Source: Lepidostoma basale (lineage: Eukaryota > Arthropoda > Insecta > Trichoptera > Lepidostomatidae). Taken from it: DNA of 64,000 nucleotides. The position numbers and the translations under genes are program-made. A model generated the notes under the pieces. It saw only the letters and a program-made list of their open reading frames with translations, did not search any database and was not told the origin of the DNA. Every line of letters starts with the position of its first letter. Within the stretch, counting starts at the first letter, position 1. The DNA lies in the NCBI GenBank assembly GCA_022606425.2, contig JAHDVF020000992.1, positions 186,001-250,000 on the forward strand. The letters run 5' to 3'. Shown piece by piece: positions 31,085 through 40,950 of this stretch.

Positions 31085-31400
31085 AAACTAAACTAACTAA
31101 TTAATCATCAAGCCGTCTCTCTGGAGGGGTAGGCAGAAGGAATGGGCCACCAAACTATTTTTCCTAACATACTTCTCTAGATTCCTCAACATTGTACATC
31201 GTGTCATGCACGCACGTCGATTTCTCCGATTTTTCACGTGGTCGACATTCAATGTTTGATTTATTTGATCGTACCACGATTTCATCGGTCTTTCCCTGTT
31301 TCTAATTCCATTTATATCCATATATTTTAACCAATCTTTCTTTTTTTTTCATTCAATTTTTTATATTTACATTCAACACTATATCATACACAGATAAGAA
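31085..31400 (-). pseudogene. RTE-A LINE fragment
   Basis: Minus strand: DINGIRNRERPMKSWYDQIN, HVKNRRNRRACMTRC (frameshift follows) and the GACGGCTTGATGATTAATTAGTTAG tail. Past 31340 the FGHM segment is deleted, but the SVYDIVLNVN-like part persists to 31400. Confidence 0.8.
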
Positions 31401-31404
31401 ATAA

Positions 31405-31512
31405 TGGAATGGATGGTGGACACATTATTTTGTCCTGACATACTTCTCTCACTTCCTGTACATTCATATATCGTGTCATTCACGCACGTCGATTTCTTTG
31501 ACTTCTTCGAAT
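31405..31512 (-). pseudogene. RTE-A LINE 3' scrap
   Basis: A second minus-strand 3' part (EVRKNRRACMTRYMNVQEVR, EICQDKIM), in tandem with the previous one and without its tail. Confidence 0.7.
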
Positions 31513-31769
31513 TAGCGGTTGTATTTTAGCACTTCGTTACAAGACAATTATTTTATAGTGTTAAGCTGTATTTTGTTCCTGCTTCTTTATTATTTTATAT
31601 TTTGATTGAATACTTAATGAAAATAAAAGACCAGAACGAGTTACCCAAACTGGCATGTATAAAAACCATGTTGTTGAAAATATACAAATTTCAAAATAAG
31701 TTTTCGAAGTTTTGAGGCCGACAGTACTCTACGAATTTAAGAAATTCACAATTAAATAAAAAGCGTAGA

Positions 31770-32045
31770 TTTTTTTTCTATATTCGCCATGATTTTATGT
31801 TGTGGATTCACATTTGAATAACTTTTTGAAAACATTGGATTTTCACTACACTTTTAGGCACTTTTTACAAACATGTTTCGTTACACAAACGCCCTTCCTC
31901 AGTGTAGAAAGGTATATATTTCTACATTGAAAAAGGGCATCTGTGTCCCGAAATATGTTTGCATATTTCGGGACACAGATGTAAAAAGTGCAAAAAAGTT
32001 TTGTGAAAATAATATGTTTTTAAAAAGTTATTCAGAAAGCGTAGA
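31770..32045. mobile_element. P-type foldback element (inverted pair)
   Basis: A minus core at 31861-31915 and a decayed plus core at 31921-31965, with an extra inverted copy of GTGTCCCGAAATATG at 31962-31982. The arms carry TTTTTGAAAACATTG and AAAAAGTGCAAAAAAGTTTTG. The box TTCTATATTCGCCAT (31778) is at the left end. Confidence 0.65.
31861..31915 (-). ncRNA. Hammerhead-ribozyme-like motif, P type
   Basis: Minus strand: TTTCTACA, CTGAGGAA, a degraded GGGC..AACG hairpin, GAAACATGTT, TGTAAAAAG. The flanks pair TACA/TGTA, then one mismatch, then TTT/AAA. Helix II is damaged. Confidence 0.4.
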
Positions 32046-32094
32046 GTTTAAGTTAGTTTAAAAGTAAACAAATATTCGATCCATAATCTAATCT

Positions 32095-32215
32095 GATTTA
32101 AATAACTTTATTGGAATCATTATATTTTCACAAAACTTTTTTGTACTTTTCACAAACATGTTTTGGGACACAAACTTCCCTTCTTCAGTGTGTGAATTTA
32201 AGCAGTTAAATGATA
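32095..32215 (-). mobile_element. P-type foldback half with hammerhead-like core
   Basis: The minus-strand core at 32148-32200 reads CACACA, CTGAAGAA, GGGA-loop-TCCC, AAAACATGTT, TGTGAAAAG. Helix II is 4 bp and helix I 4 bp. GAAAC is mutated to AAAAC. Confidence 0.55.
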
Positions 32216-32700
32216 TTGAGTTATTACTTATTTACTAAATGACGAGTGAAAAGGTGGAGGGGGAAAAAAATAATTTAGCGGCAGGGTAAATTGTTGTTTA
32301 GTTGGAATTATGAGACAGGGGAAATAAATCAATTAAGAGACTATAAGTTAAGTTTTGTTGGTTGTTTATATAATAATATTTTCTTTATTTTTATTTGCCT
32401 TTTCAATTTCAGAATTTTCTAGATTTATATTTCTAAATTAAAGTTTTTTTTCCCCTCCACTTTTTCACTCGTCATTAACCGCCCTACCTTTGGGTTATTT
32501 TCCGAGAAACATGCAAAAAAGCAGGTTTTTTATTAATAAAATTTAATTTTAATTAAAATTATTTTTTTTAAATTACGAAACGTCAAATACTCGGCCGCAC
32601 ACTTCGCCTGCCCCTTGTAAAACTATCATATTTATGAAGACTTGTACTCGAGTGTTGTTGGCACATTCGTATCCCTAACAGTTAGTACATTTTAGGTACA
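32216..32700. other. Unassigned A/T-rich DNA
   Basis: A diffuse inverted similarity exists between 32240-32270 (AAAAGGTGGAGGGG) and 32452-32470 (CCCCTCCACTTTTTC), both next to TGACGAGTG/CACTCGTCAT. This suggests one more palindromic unit between the P-type halves. Confidence 0.45.
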
Positions 32701-32717
32701 TTACTTTTTCTCAAGCC

Positions 32718-32774
32718 CGTACGTGATACGGGATAGCGCAGAATGGTACAGACACAGTGAACGTATCACGTACG
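32718..32774. repeat. 13-bp perfect inverted repeat
   Basis: CGTACGTGATACG at 32718-32730 and CGTATCACGTACG at 32762-32774, with a 31-nt loop. Confidence 0.85.
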
Positions 32775-32814
32775 TTCAAATACGTAGGGTGGTTAAGTAA
32801 ATAAGTAATAATTC

Positions 32815-32935
32815 AATATCATTTAACTGTTACTTCATACACTGAAGAAGGGAAGTTTGTGTCCCGAAGCATGTTTGTGAAAAATGCAAAAAAGTGTTCT
32901 GAAAACACAATGTTTCCAAAAAGTTATTCAAATGT
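32815..32935 (+). mobile_element. P-type foldback half with hammerhead-like core
   Basis: The core at 32831-32880 reads TACA, CTGAAGAA, GGGA-loop-TCCC, GAAGCATGTT, TGTG. Helix I is TACA/TGTG with one G-U. GAAAC is changed to GAAGC. It is followed by the P arm AAAAATGCAAAAAAGTGTT. Confidence 0.55.
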
Positions 32936-33232
32936 GTAGAAGAAATAATCTAATCGCTTATACCCATCTCTATGAAACCGTTCCCCGCGAAGCCGCGGTG
33001 CTCGGTACATGTATATTAGATATCTCCGCATCAATAAACAATGCAATTAACAGTAATAATTATTGTATCACATATCTAATTTAAATTACCTCTAGTGAAT
33101 AGACACCCACAAAAAAGCAATTACTGCCATTATTTCTCTGGAGAACAAAATCTTGCGGAGAAAATATTCTGTTCACGAATTTAAACTTCTGCAAAGACGC
33201 TAATGTTTTTTTTTTGGCATAACGTACATTAA
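32936..33232. other. Unassigned DNA
   Basis: No features seen. Confidence 0.4.
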
Positions 33233-33491
33233 AAGGCGGGCTACACTGTTTGAAACAAACTCTCCACAGGGGTGACCTTGGTGGAGAGCTGTGGAGCCCA
33301 CGGTTGGTGTAGCGTCCACACTTGGTTTAAAACAAGCTCTCCACACGTGGAATGCGTGTTTAAACGCGCGTCCATACACAAAGTTTGTTGAAGGTCAAAC
33401 GAATTTTGGTTTCAAACAAGTGTCTACACAGTTTTAAGCCGCCGGTGGAGACCGATGTGGAGAGCTTGTTTAAAACAGTGTGGCCCGCCTT
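33233..33491. mobile_element. TIR MITE, 259 bp
   Basis: Terminal inverted repeats AAGGCGGGCTACACTGTTT and AAACAGTGTGGCCCGCCTT, with one mismatch. The flanks allow a TAA (3-bp, PIF/Harbinger-like) or a TTAAA duplication. The interior has repeated CTCTCCACA and GTTTAAAAC boxes in both orientations. No ORF. Confidence 0.8.
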
Positions 33492-35374
33492 TAAATAAAA
33501 AAAATTAAATGCCCACCACAACAGTCAACGCATTCTTCTATTCATGTTCTGCTAGGTCACCCCAGCGGAACCCATCATTTTATTAAGTATTTCTATTTTC
33601 AGTTGTGCAAAATATTATAATAGTTCATGCATAGTTCCCAAGACGCTACTTACAAATTTATCATTAAATGTTATGTTTTTACGAAACTTAATTGTATTAT
33701 TTTATCTACTTAAAAGAGAAGATATATGCACCTTCAACGTAAGTTTCGTTTAAGTACCGTGACGTTTTAAGCTTAGGAGCACTCACATACCGCATGTTTT
33801 TAATTGTTTTAAAAAAATAGGGCTAATGGATTTTATGCATACCTATAAAATGATATATCACGTTTAAATTTTCCTACTTGCATTATCGAAATTTCGTATT
33901 TTGATTTTTCTTTCAGGGTTGCCACAAGCATAAATAAATATAATTTTTACATTTTTATAAAAAAATATATTTATTGAGAGCAAACATTAAAAAATTAAAG
34001 TATTAGTTCTTGTCTATTATCACTTGAAATTTTTATCTTAAGAGTTTACAATTTTATTATAAATAAAAATTCAGGCCTATCACAAAATTATCATATTTTT
34101 ATTTTGTAAAAACGGGCAAATTTGAAATTGTGTCCTGAAATATGGTAAAGGCAAGGTTAAAAGGTCAAAACACTTGAAATTCTGGTATAAATTTAAAACA
34201 AAAAATGGATATTTTATATCGAGTGGTAACCCTAGTGCTCAACTTCTACATAAATCCATTTTTCAATAAGATCGACCAACGTCAGAAGGTTCATTTTTTT
34301 TGCAGAGTAATAATTCAACAACAGTACAGCATCTTGTTAACCCTCCCTTCCCTGTGATGAGTATCTTCTACACGTTGCTTCTAATAACCATCAATATTCT
34401 ATAAATATAATAAATACAAGGTTAAGATTTTAGGTATTCCTCCATAATATATTTACGCATTGATTAAAAAAATAATGTTAATAATAATCAGAATGTATCG
34501 GGTACATCGGAGGTATTTTGTGAACATCGAAAACAAATTTTGTAGCGCTGAGTGCGCGACACTATATTCGCATCTCACTCTTGCATACTTCACTGTGGAA
34601 GCGCGAGGAGCTCAATATTCTCACTGCCCGGCAGTAGCTCTCGGGCTTGCAACCAGAGTGGACCTATGCCCGTTCCGTGAGCGTTGACAGATGTTTTTTT
34701 AATGTTTTTAGCAAACAAATCTCAACTATTATAATTTTTACTTCAATTATAATTAATTAAGGGGATTAGTTATGAATGTTCTTATTTTTTCGATTTCAAA
34801 TCGCTAATTTTTTATTGGGTACCGACTACCTAACACAGGAACGCGCGTTTTTTATTTTAGCACCGTAAGGGGTAGGTTAAGAGCGGTTGTATCAAAAGTA
34901 ATAAAGCAATGATGTTCTCCAACTTCTGAAAGAAGAGGAACAAGAAGAAGAATAATAATCTACGCGATATACTCGTATAATAATATTTTAACGTATTCAG
35001 TGATCGTGAATCATTATTATAATGAATTGGAGCAGATTACATGCAAATGAATGCGAATAGAGCAGATGACATGCACAGAGATACGTGCACACAATAAGAA
35101 CGACGCCTCGAAAGTAAAATGGAACCGAAAACAGCTTGTCATCTCCTCGAATCTTTCGTGTTCCAAAACGGATTCAGTGACTTCACGTAGTACGTGGGTG
35201 TGCCTTCATACTAATAGTAACTATTACTTGCTAAATGATTATAATCCCAGCTTACACTTCGCAGGTCGCAAAAAACAAAACAGTTTTTATTGTTTTATAA
35301 CAATGGCATTCGTTAGTATGTGAAGTGTTATTTTATTATGATTAAGTACTTTTTAATATTTCGTATATATATTA
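33492..35374. other. Unassigned DNA
   Basis: About 1.9 kb without recognised repeats. GC-richer patches lie at 34540-34690 and 35050-35200. Their open frames (34460-34687, 35051-35323) have no recognisable motif or clear splice signals and are not called genes. Confidence 0.4.
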
Positions 35375-35560
35375 TTCCGCGAGGCAGCGAGGCAGACCTA
35401 GAGCCACCTGGAGAAGAACCCTGCAGGACGAGGTTAAGGTGGCAGGCCTCACTTGGGAAGATGTTGAGCATCAGGCATGCGATAGAGTCGGGTGGAGAAG
35501 GTTCCTTGAGGCCCTATGCACCACGGAGGTGTGACAGGACAAAAAGAAGAAGAAAAGATA
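35375..35560 (+). pseudogene. RTE-F LINE 3' end
   Basis: Reads RGRPRATWRRTLQDEVKVAG, LTWEDVEHQACDRVGWRRF, LEAL, then GGVTGQKEEEK and the AAGAAGAAG tail. 5'-truncated. The flanks ATATATTATTCC and ATATATTTTATTCC could be an imperfect target duplication. Confidence 0.8.
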
Positions 35561-35819
35561 TATTTTATTCCTATATCTTCTTTTCATCTACGGCTTAGTC
35601 TTTTTGGCTTGTTATTCTCTGCGTTAAGTTTCCTCATGAGTCCCACCTGTCCTTCCATATGTTTGAAGGTCGTCTTATTTTTCAGTCTTATTTTTCGTCC
35701 TCATTGAGTAGTCCATTGCTGCTCTTGCTACCCTTGATTCTCCTATTCTGATGTTCATTCCAGAACCTTCTACTCCAGTGTACCAATTATTTCACTATAC
35801 GAGTACTATATGCTATAAA
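35561..35819 (-). pseudogene. Possible RTE-like LINE scrap (weak)
   Basis: Minus strand at about 35620-35770: MNIRIGESRVARAAMDYSMR then TKNKTEK and frame breaks. The composition is coding-like and resembles the segment upstream of YGCETW in RTE-type proteins. Family not assigned. Confidence 0.3.
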
Positions 35820-36085
35820 ACTAACTAACTAACTAACCATCACGCCGTCTCCCCGAAAGGTTAGGCAGAAATATTGGACTGCCACACTTTAATCAATGCG
35901 GCACTCCAAGCTTCTCTTTTCGCCCCCACGAGAGACGCGGTGTGATGGGTTGCGAACCTCATCGCCACCAATAGGCATCTCCCGCGCACGCTTCGATCGT
36001 TCAACGTCCACATAATAAATCTAAAACAAATTATACAAAACACAATGATATAAAATAAAATAACAAATAAAAATAATTTAACACA
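35820..36085 (-). mobile_element. N1 non-autonomous element
   Basis: Same structure as 18828-19090: an N1 head, then the RTE-A-like 3' 70 bp and the GTTAGTTAGTTAGTTAGTT tail. The 5' end is an A/T-rich region (ATATCATTGTGTTTTGTATA). It has a 60-codon open frame (VAMRFATHHTASLVGAKREA), which the other copies do not keep. Confidence 0.75.
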
Positions 36086-36249
36086 TGAGGAATACCATAA
36101 AATATATCTTTTAAGAATCCCGCCAAGAACTGTCCTACTCCTAAACCTTCCCTTAATACGTCGCCCTATATTAACGTGAAACTGCTACATTAAATGTCCA
36201 AATGGCATCCCAGGAACCAGCAAGATATGTAACTCTTTCCTGCACACCA

Positions 36250-36490
36250 ATTCCATGGTTTGAAATTAACGGAGATACTGAGAAAACGCTACTGGAGAGA
36301 TCGTGTGGAAAGAGCATGTTCTGAAAGAGTGATAAATATAGCCGCAAATAAAGTACCAACAGGAAATCGACCTGCAGGTAGACCACCTAAAAGATGGCGA
36401 GACAGTTGGACATCTGAATCCCAGGAGCAGGCTCCGAGAAATAACAGGGCACAGTCCTAAATAAAGCAGAAGAATAAGAAAAAGACTATA
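36250..36490 (+). pseudogene. RTE-B LINE C-terminal end
   Basis: From 36260: LTEILRKRYWRDRVERACSE, then PTGNRPAGRPPKRWRDSWTS, ESQEQ and a stop at 36458-36460. RYWRD and GRPPKRWxDSW are the RTE-B markers. An AAGCAGAAGAATAAGAAAAAG tail follows. Confidence 0.75.
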
Positions 36491-36693
36491 CAACATATAA
36501 CATGTCCTCATTCCCAACTAAGTTATTTTCAACAGGTTGGGGAGCTTTAAACTTCGGGCTGATACTCCCGAAAGACAAGATCCACGACAAAGACATAACA
36601 TGTATTTGCAAACATGCACACACACTCACACTTTCATTTCAATGACGACATCAGTAAGATGTTATTCTTTATATCAAAGTTAGAATTGAATAT

Positions 36694-37230
36694 GTCGCAC
36701 CGTGAGTTTAAAACCGAAACAAGTGCAAATATACAGTTTGGAGATATGGGAGTTCAAAGACTTCATATTGCTTGGAAAAACTGTTTTTTTTTTAAATAAA
36801 CCAATGATTTTCTTACTTTATATGTTTATTACTTTAAACTGAAAATCATTGGTTTATTTAAAACAAAACAGTTGATTTTCTTACTTTATATGTTTATTAC
36901 TTTAAACTGAAAATCATTGGTTTATTTAAAAAAAAAAAAACAGTTTTTCCAAGCAATATGAAGTCTTTAAACTCCCATATCTCCAAACTGTTTTAATTGT
37001 TAAAATATTATTTTTTAATTGTAAAATAATATTTTATTTTAATTGTTTTATTTTAACGTGTATTTTAAAATGTATGTAAAATGCATGTAAAATTTATGTA
37101 AATTGTATACAGTAATAGGGTCATAAAAACCTGTTGTATACAAAAAAAAAAATAATAATAAAAAAAAATTAAAAAATTAAAAAAAAAAATTATATTTGCA
37201 CTTGTTTCGGTTTTACACTCACGGTGCGAT
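36694..37230. mobile_element. Large foldback element
   Basis: The outer arms 36694-36733 and 37191-37230 match at 39 of 40 bases. The inner arms (36734-36811 and 36910-36990, about 80 bp) are almost perfect inverted repeats. Inside, a 57-bp segment (starting GATTTTCTTACTTTATATG) is repeated directly at 36806 and 36874. A 200-bp A/T-rich block separates the right inner and outer arms. No ORF. Confidence 0.8.
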
Positions 37231-37358
37231 GTAACTACAATACTTTCCCGCTAATACTGATACTCTCAATAGCCGTGACGCTGATGAAACTGATCGCAAC
37301 ATTAATAAATTGGGCAAAAAAATAAATGAAAACAACAAATTTAAATATCCAAAATATA

Positions 37359-37590
37359 TGGCGACCTTCGTGCCCGAGTGGTAAGTGCCCTGACTGGCAC
37401 ACCGAAAGTTCCGGGTTCGATTCCCGGCGATGACAGTGTGATTCGTACACTGTCTATGGTCTTGTGTAGAATTCACGTGACATTAAAATGGCGAATGATT
37501 AGCTACCTATCACATGTCACGAGATTTTACCCTTTTAGAGACCTTTACATCGATTTGGCTCGCGCTGTCATTATAATAATAATTTAAATA
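37359..37590 (+). mobile_element. tRNA-derived SINE, near full length
   Basis: A box GTGCCCGAGTGGT and B box GGGTTCGATTCCC are intact or nearly so. The body carries ACACTGTCTATGGTCTTGTG, GTGACATTAAAATGGCG, CACATGTCACGAGA and CATCGATTTGGCTCGCGCTG, with a TCATTATAATAATAATTT tail. Confidence 0.85.
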
Positions 37591-37639
37591 TTTTTTTCTA
37601 GTATACAACAGGTCGTTTGAACCCAATACATGTATGCAA

Positions 37640-37830
37640 TATATTGATTCTCATGACATGTTTCGGCCAAAACAATGGACTGAATAATATAAAATAAAAT
37701 TGGATAGGAAGCCAATCTATCGTAATTTTATTGTCACGTGAATTCTACACTAGACCAAAGATAGTGTGACAATCACACTGGTATCACCGGGAATCGAACC
37801 CGGGACCTTATGTATGAATGTCAGAGCTAT
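37640..37830 (-). mobile_element. tRNA-derived SINE, interrupted
   Basis: Minus strand: B box GGGTTCGATTCCC intact and body present. A stretch ACATGTTTCGGCCAAAACAATGG (37660-37685) resembling a C-type foldback end interrupts the 3' part. It is convergent with the SINE at 37359. Confidence 0.75.
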
Positions 37831-37879
37831 TACCACTCTTCTGTATGAAATTCATAGTTCTTACAGCTCTTACCACAAT

Positions 37880-37891
37880 AATAATTATAAT

Positions 37892-37922
<31 letters not shown>

Positions 37923-38130
37923 TTAATAATAATAATAAATAAAAATAAAAATAATTATGAATTAATCGAATTGTATCGAATTTTAAATGTGTTTTTTTTT
38001 ATATTAGTATGTCTTTGTTTAGTTTTAATTATATACTCGTATTAAACCTGAAGGTATCCTCCGAAACATGTCGTGTATTTTAATATGTTGTGGATTACAA
38101 ACAAAGTTAATTTCAATTTCCTAATAATTA
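37880..38130 (+). mobile_element. (AAT)n tract and A-type foldback half
   Basis: (AAT)n at 37880-37960 leads into an A-type arm (TTGTATCGAATTTTAAATG) and a deleted core at 38047-38075 (CTGAAGGTATCCTCC, GAAACATGTC), then GTTGTGGATTACAAACAAAG. Confidence 0.65.
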
Positions 38131-38181
38131 TAGTAATAATAATAATAATTATAATATAATTATAAATAATAAATTAAAGTA

Positions 38182-38338
38182 AAAATAATGGCGATGAGGT
38201 TCGCAACCCATCACACCGCGTCTCTCGCGTTGGCGAAAAGAGAAGGATAGAGTGCAGCATCGATTAAAGTGTTGCAGTCCATTCTTTCTGTCTACCCTTT
38301 CGGGGAAATGGCGTGATGGTTAGTTAGTTAGTTAGTTA
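38182..38338 (+). mobile_element. N1 non-autonomous element, 5'-truncated
   Basis: Starts at AATGGCGATGAGGTTCGC and runs through the N1 head into GTGTTGCAGTCCATTCTTTC, GGGGAAATGGCGTGATGG and (GTTA)n. Confidence 0.75.
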
Positions 38339-38925
38339 TAATAATAATATAATTATAAATAATAAATTAATGTAATAATAATAATAATATCATTGTGTAC
38401 TATATTTCCAAACACCGTGTATTGCCTCTCCCCCCTCCTTAGTTGAGCATTATTGAAAGCACGAGTAAAGAAAGTAGAATTATAAAATAAAACAAGAAGG
38501 TATGTAAGTACGTATGGAAGATTGGGTATATTGTAAGTACGTGAGATGTAAGCGACGCTCTAATATTGAACGATTACTAAACTCATCAAACGGAGTTGGT
38601 AAGCGGCTCCTTTACCCGACATGGCAATAGGAAATACAATCAATTACTTCAAATGGGGCATGCTGTGTACTCGGCCTTCTCGGCGCAGGCGCAGGTCGCT
38701 GAAGATATTACGAATATCTTGTTGACAACATTATTTCATTATTAGATATTCATTTTATATTCATCTTCACTTTGTTGTACTCGTTAATTCAATTAAATTG
38801 TTGAATTAACAATAAGAGAGACATTTTCAGATGAAGCACTCGCTTTTAGGTTAGACAGTTTTAACTGTTAGATCTAAAATAATAAAACACTTTATATTTA
38901 TCCACGGTATGGTTATTATAATTGA
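38339..38925. other. Unassigned DNA
   Basis: AAT-rich start, then a mixed stretch with a short inverted repeat near 38780-38810 (GTTAATTCAATTAAATTG). No gene seen. Confidence 0.4.
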
Positions 38926-38927
38926 TG

Positions 38928-38968
38928 CCAACTAGTTTCACTTGGACCCGAGTTTCATCAGGATAGTA
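38928..38968 (-). mobile_element. D-type foldback half core
   Basis: Minus strand: CTATC, CTGATGAA, ACTC-loop-AAGT, GAAACTAGTT, GGC. It is related to the D cores at 20595-20932, with a changed but still partly paired hairpin. Confidence 0.5.
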
Positions 38969-39048
38969 TTACAACTAAACAAAAACACAACATTTACATG
39001 TATATATATAATAATAAACGGCGGTGAGGACAGAGGAGGGGATAAGCG

Positions 39049-39925
39049 ACAAAATGACAATAAAATATCCATAGATTAGCTACATATCACATATGACATC
39101 CCTCTTCCCCAAGATCAGAACACCCACATTGCCCAATTCGCTGACGATACGGGCATCATCTCCAGTTCTAAAAGGCCGCTTCTCGCGACCCGCGGGGTGC
39201 AAAAACAGGCCGATGTGCTAGAAGTGTGGTGCAGTAACTGGTGTATTACCATCAACCCGAGTAAAAGCGCAGCGACCCTTTTCAGTAAAGGACACATTCC
39301 TCCAAACATTCCCAACATAAAAATGTTCGGCCATGACGTTCCTTGGACCAAAACAATCAAATACCTTGGGGTTATCTTGGATTCTAAGCTGACATGGAGG
39401 CCGCACATTACAAATAAAATCAAAGCCGCGTCAAGAGCAATCTCAGCCCTCTACCCAATGTTAGCTAGAAACAGTAAACTAAGCACCGACAATAAACTCC
39501 TGATATACAAAACGGTCATAAGGCCGATCTTCACTTATGCAGCCCCAATCTGGGGCTATGCAGCTTCGAGTCAGATACGAAAACTCCAGATCCTGCAAAA
39601 TAAGGCTATCCGTTTATTGGTTGGTGCACCTTCATGGACCAGGATCACACAACTGCACCTAGAATCGGGAATCCCGATGATAGATGAATTCATTCTGAAA
39701 CTTGCCGTAACTTTCATAAACTAACAACCCACCAAATCACCTTCCAACAATGTTCCCATCAGACGTAAAAGGAATAGCCACATGAGCTGAACCTCTGTAA
39801 GCCAGAAGATCCAAGTCCAAGTCCAAGAGAATGAATATGAAAGCTATACCCTTTACATCGATTTGGCTCGCGCTGTAATAACGAAAAGCGCGATTCAACA
39901 AAATAATAAAAATAAATATCCATTT
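39049..39925 (+). mobile_element. SINE split by a Jockey-like LINE insertion
   Basis: The SINE body piece (GACAAAATGACAATAAAAT, TAGATTAGCTACATATCACA) at 39049-39094 continues at 39830-39925 (GAGAATGAATATGAAAGC, CATCGATTTGGCTCGCGCTG, GCGATTCAACAAAATAATAA). The LINE fragment 39095-39829 lies between them at the point where other SINE copies are continuous. Confidence 0.75.
39095..39829 (+). pseudogene. Jockey-like LINE RT fragment
   Basis: The open frame from 39095 to the stop at 39722-39724 contains HIAQFADDTGIISS (the RT motif C FADD box), WCITINPSKSAATLFSKG, IKYLGVILDSKLTWRPHI (the YLGVxxDxxLTWxxHI landmark), VIRPIFTYAAPIWGYAASSQ and QILQNKAIRLLVGAPSWTR. These are typical of Jockey-clade RTs after motif C. 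Downstream to 39812 the sequence still reads as degenerate coding (THQITFQQC). There are no internal stops for about 210 codons, so it is young or lucky. The RT N-terminal part and the endonuclease are missing. Confidence 0.85.
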
Positions 39926-40030
39926 ACTGATGGAATAAAATTGATTTGAATCACCATTACAATTTCTACACTGAGGAAGGGTGCCTGTGTTTCAAAACAT
40001 TTTTGAGAAAAATGCAAAAAGTATTGTGAA
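39926..40030 (+). mobile_element. P-type foldback half, decayed
   Basis: TACACTGAGGAAGGGTGCC, TGTGTTTCAAAACATTTTTG and AAAAATGCAAAAAGTATTG match the P-type core and arm; the hairpin is broken. Confidence 0.5.
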
Positions 40031-40384
40031 TATAATATTTAAAAAAATTACCACAGCAAAGTGGTGGATTAGAATTTTTTTTTAGACTAACTAAATCAAT
40101 GGCTTCAGAATATATTTTGCAATCTTCAATGTGAGCGAAAATAGCTCATTAGTCCCCAGGATCAGGAGCCAAGCGTTCTGTCCCCTAGACCACACATCCG
40201 CCCCTTTGAGGGGGTGTGTCGGACTCCTCGCTGGAGGAGAAGGGGCACCTTGTGGGGTCCCATTCTCTCTTCTTGGATTTCATTTATTTTATTTCGTTCA
40301 TATTAAAATGTTAGGTTCCCTATGTTCCTGCCCCTTATTTCCATCACCAGTGTTTTACCTATTTCCTTAGGAAAAATATTATTA
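40031..40384. other. Unassigned DNA, GC-richer centre
   Basis: 40150-40270 is GC-rich with the palindromic GCCCCTTTGAGGGGGTGTG. It may be a LINE 3' end. Nothing identified. Confidence 0.35.
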
Positions 40385-40640
40385 AATAGTCCATTGTTTG
40401 AGCCGAAACACTATGATACTTCAACATTATTACTGTTAAAATTTAAAACACTGTTTTAATATCACACATTATTTTTATTCACTGACACAAGAAGCTTTAT
40501 TGTAACACCTGATGATGCCAACATTGGTTGGCGAAACAGCTATCGCGACACTCTCAGTGAATAAAAATAATTTGTGATATTAAAATAGTGTTTTAAATTT
40601 TAACAGTAAAAATATTAATATTTTTTTTATCATTTCACTT
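40385..40640 (+). mobile_element. C-type foldback element
   Basis: The outer box TAGTCCATTGTTTGAGCCGA (40387) and arm ACTGTTAAAATTTAAAACAC recur inverted at 40583-40610. The core is at 40501-40550. Confidence 0.65.
40501..40550 (+). ncRNA. Hammerhead-ribozyme-like motif, C type
   Basis: CTGATGAT, perfect 6-bp hairpin GCCAAC-ATTG-GTTGGC, GAAACAGCTATC. In other copies the end is AGCTGTC. Helix I is not convincing in this family (only the first pair). Confidence 0.45.
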
Positions 40641-40854
40641 TTCTCTCCCATCCTTCGCTCTGTTCCACCCTCACCATATATGTCAGAAATAATTTAATGA
40701 TAGGCCTTAAAATCATATCCCATATTTTTTACATTTGTGAGATTGGCACATACATAGAAGTGAACTGAAATTAAACTAGATAAAATGTGGCCTGGAGACT
40801 CTTTTGCCTTTTGCTTTTTTGTCTGGAATGGTGGATTCCCCGGTTAATGTAAGT
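40641..40854. other. Unassigned DNA
   Basis: No features seen. Confidence 0.35.
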
Positions 40855-40950
40855 CCCGCGTGAATGGGAAGCGGGCCTAGGGATTGTATGAGCGAAGATG
40901 ACGAAAGGGCGCCACTGCGTCCTATAACAGCTTCGGATAAGCGGTGGGTA
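40855..40950 (+). repeat. R4 dispersed repeat
   Basis: Related to the minus strand of 27540-27665 (GGGCCTAGGGATTGTATGAG, CCTATAACAGCTTCGGATAA). Confidence 0.55.

Noticed and set aside
33233..33491. piggyBac-type assignment from TTAA next to the element
   Set aside because: The right flank reads TTTAAAT, so an exact TTAA duplication depends on where the repeat is cut; TAA or TTAAA fit as well, and the ends lack a CCC start.
34460..35323. Possible genes in GC-richer patches
   Set aside because: Open frames are short, start in A/T-rich DNA, lack motifs and have no convincing splice or polyadenylation signals.
40501..40550. Firm claim of an active hammerhead in the C type
   Set aside because: Helix II is perfect but helix I does not pair beyond the first position; kept only as hammerhead-like.
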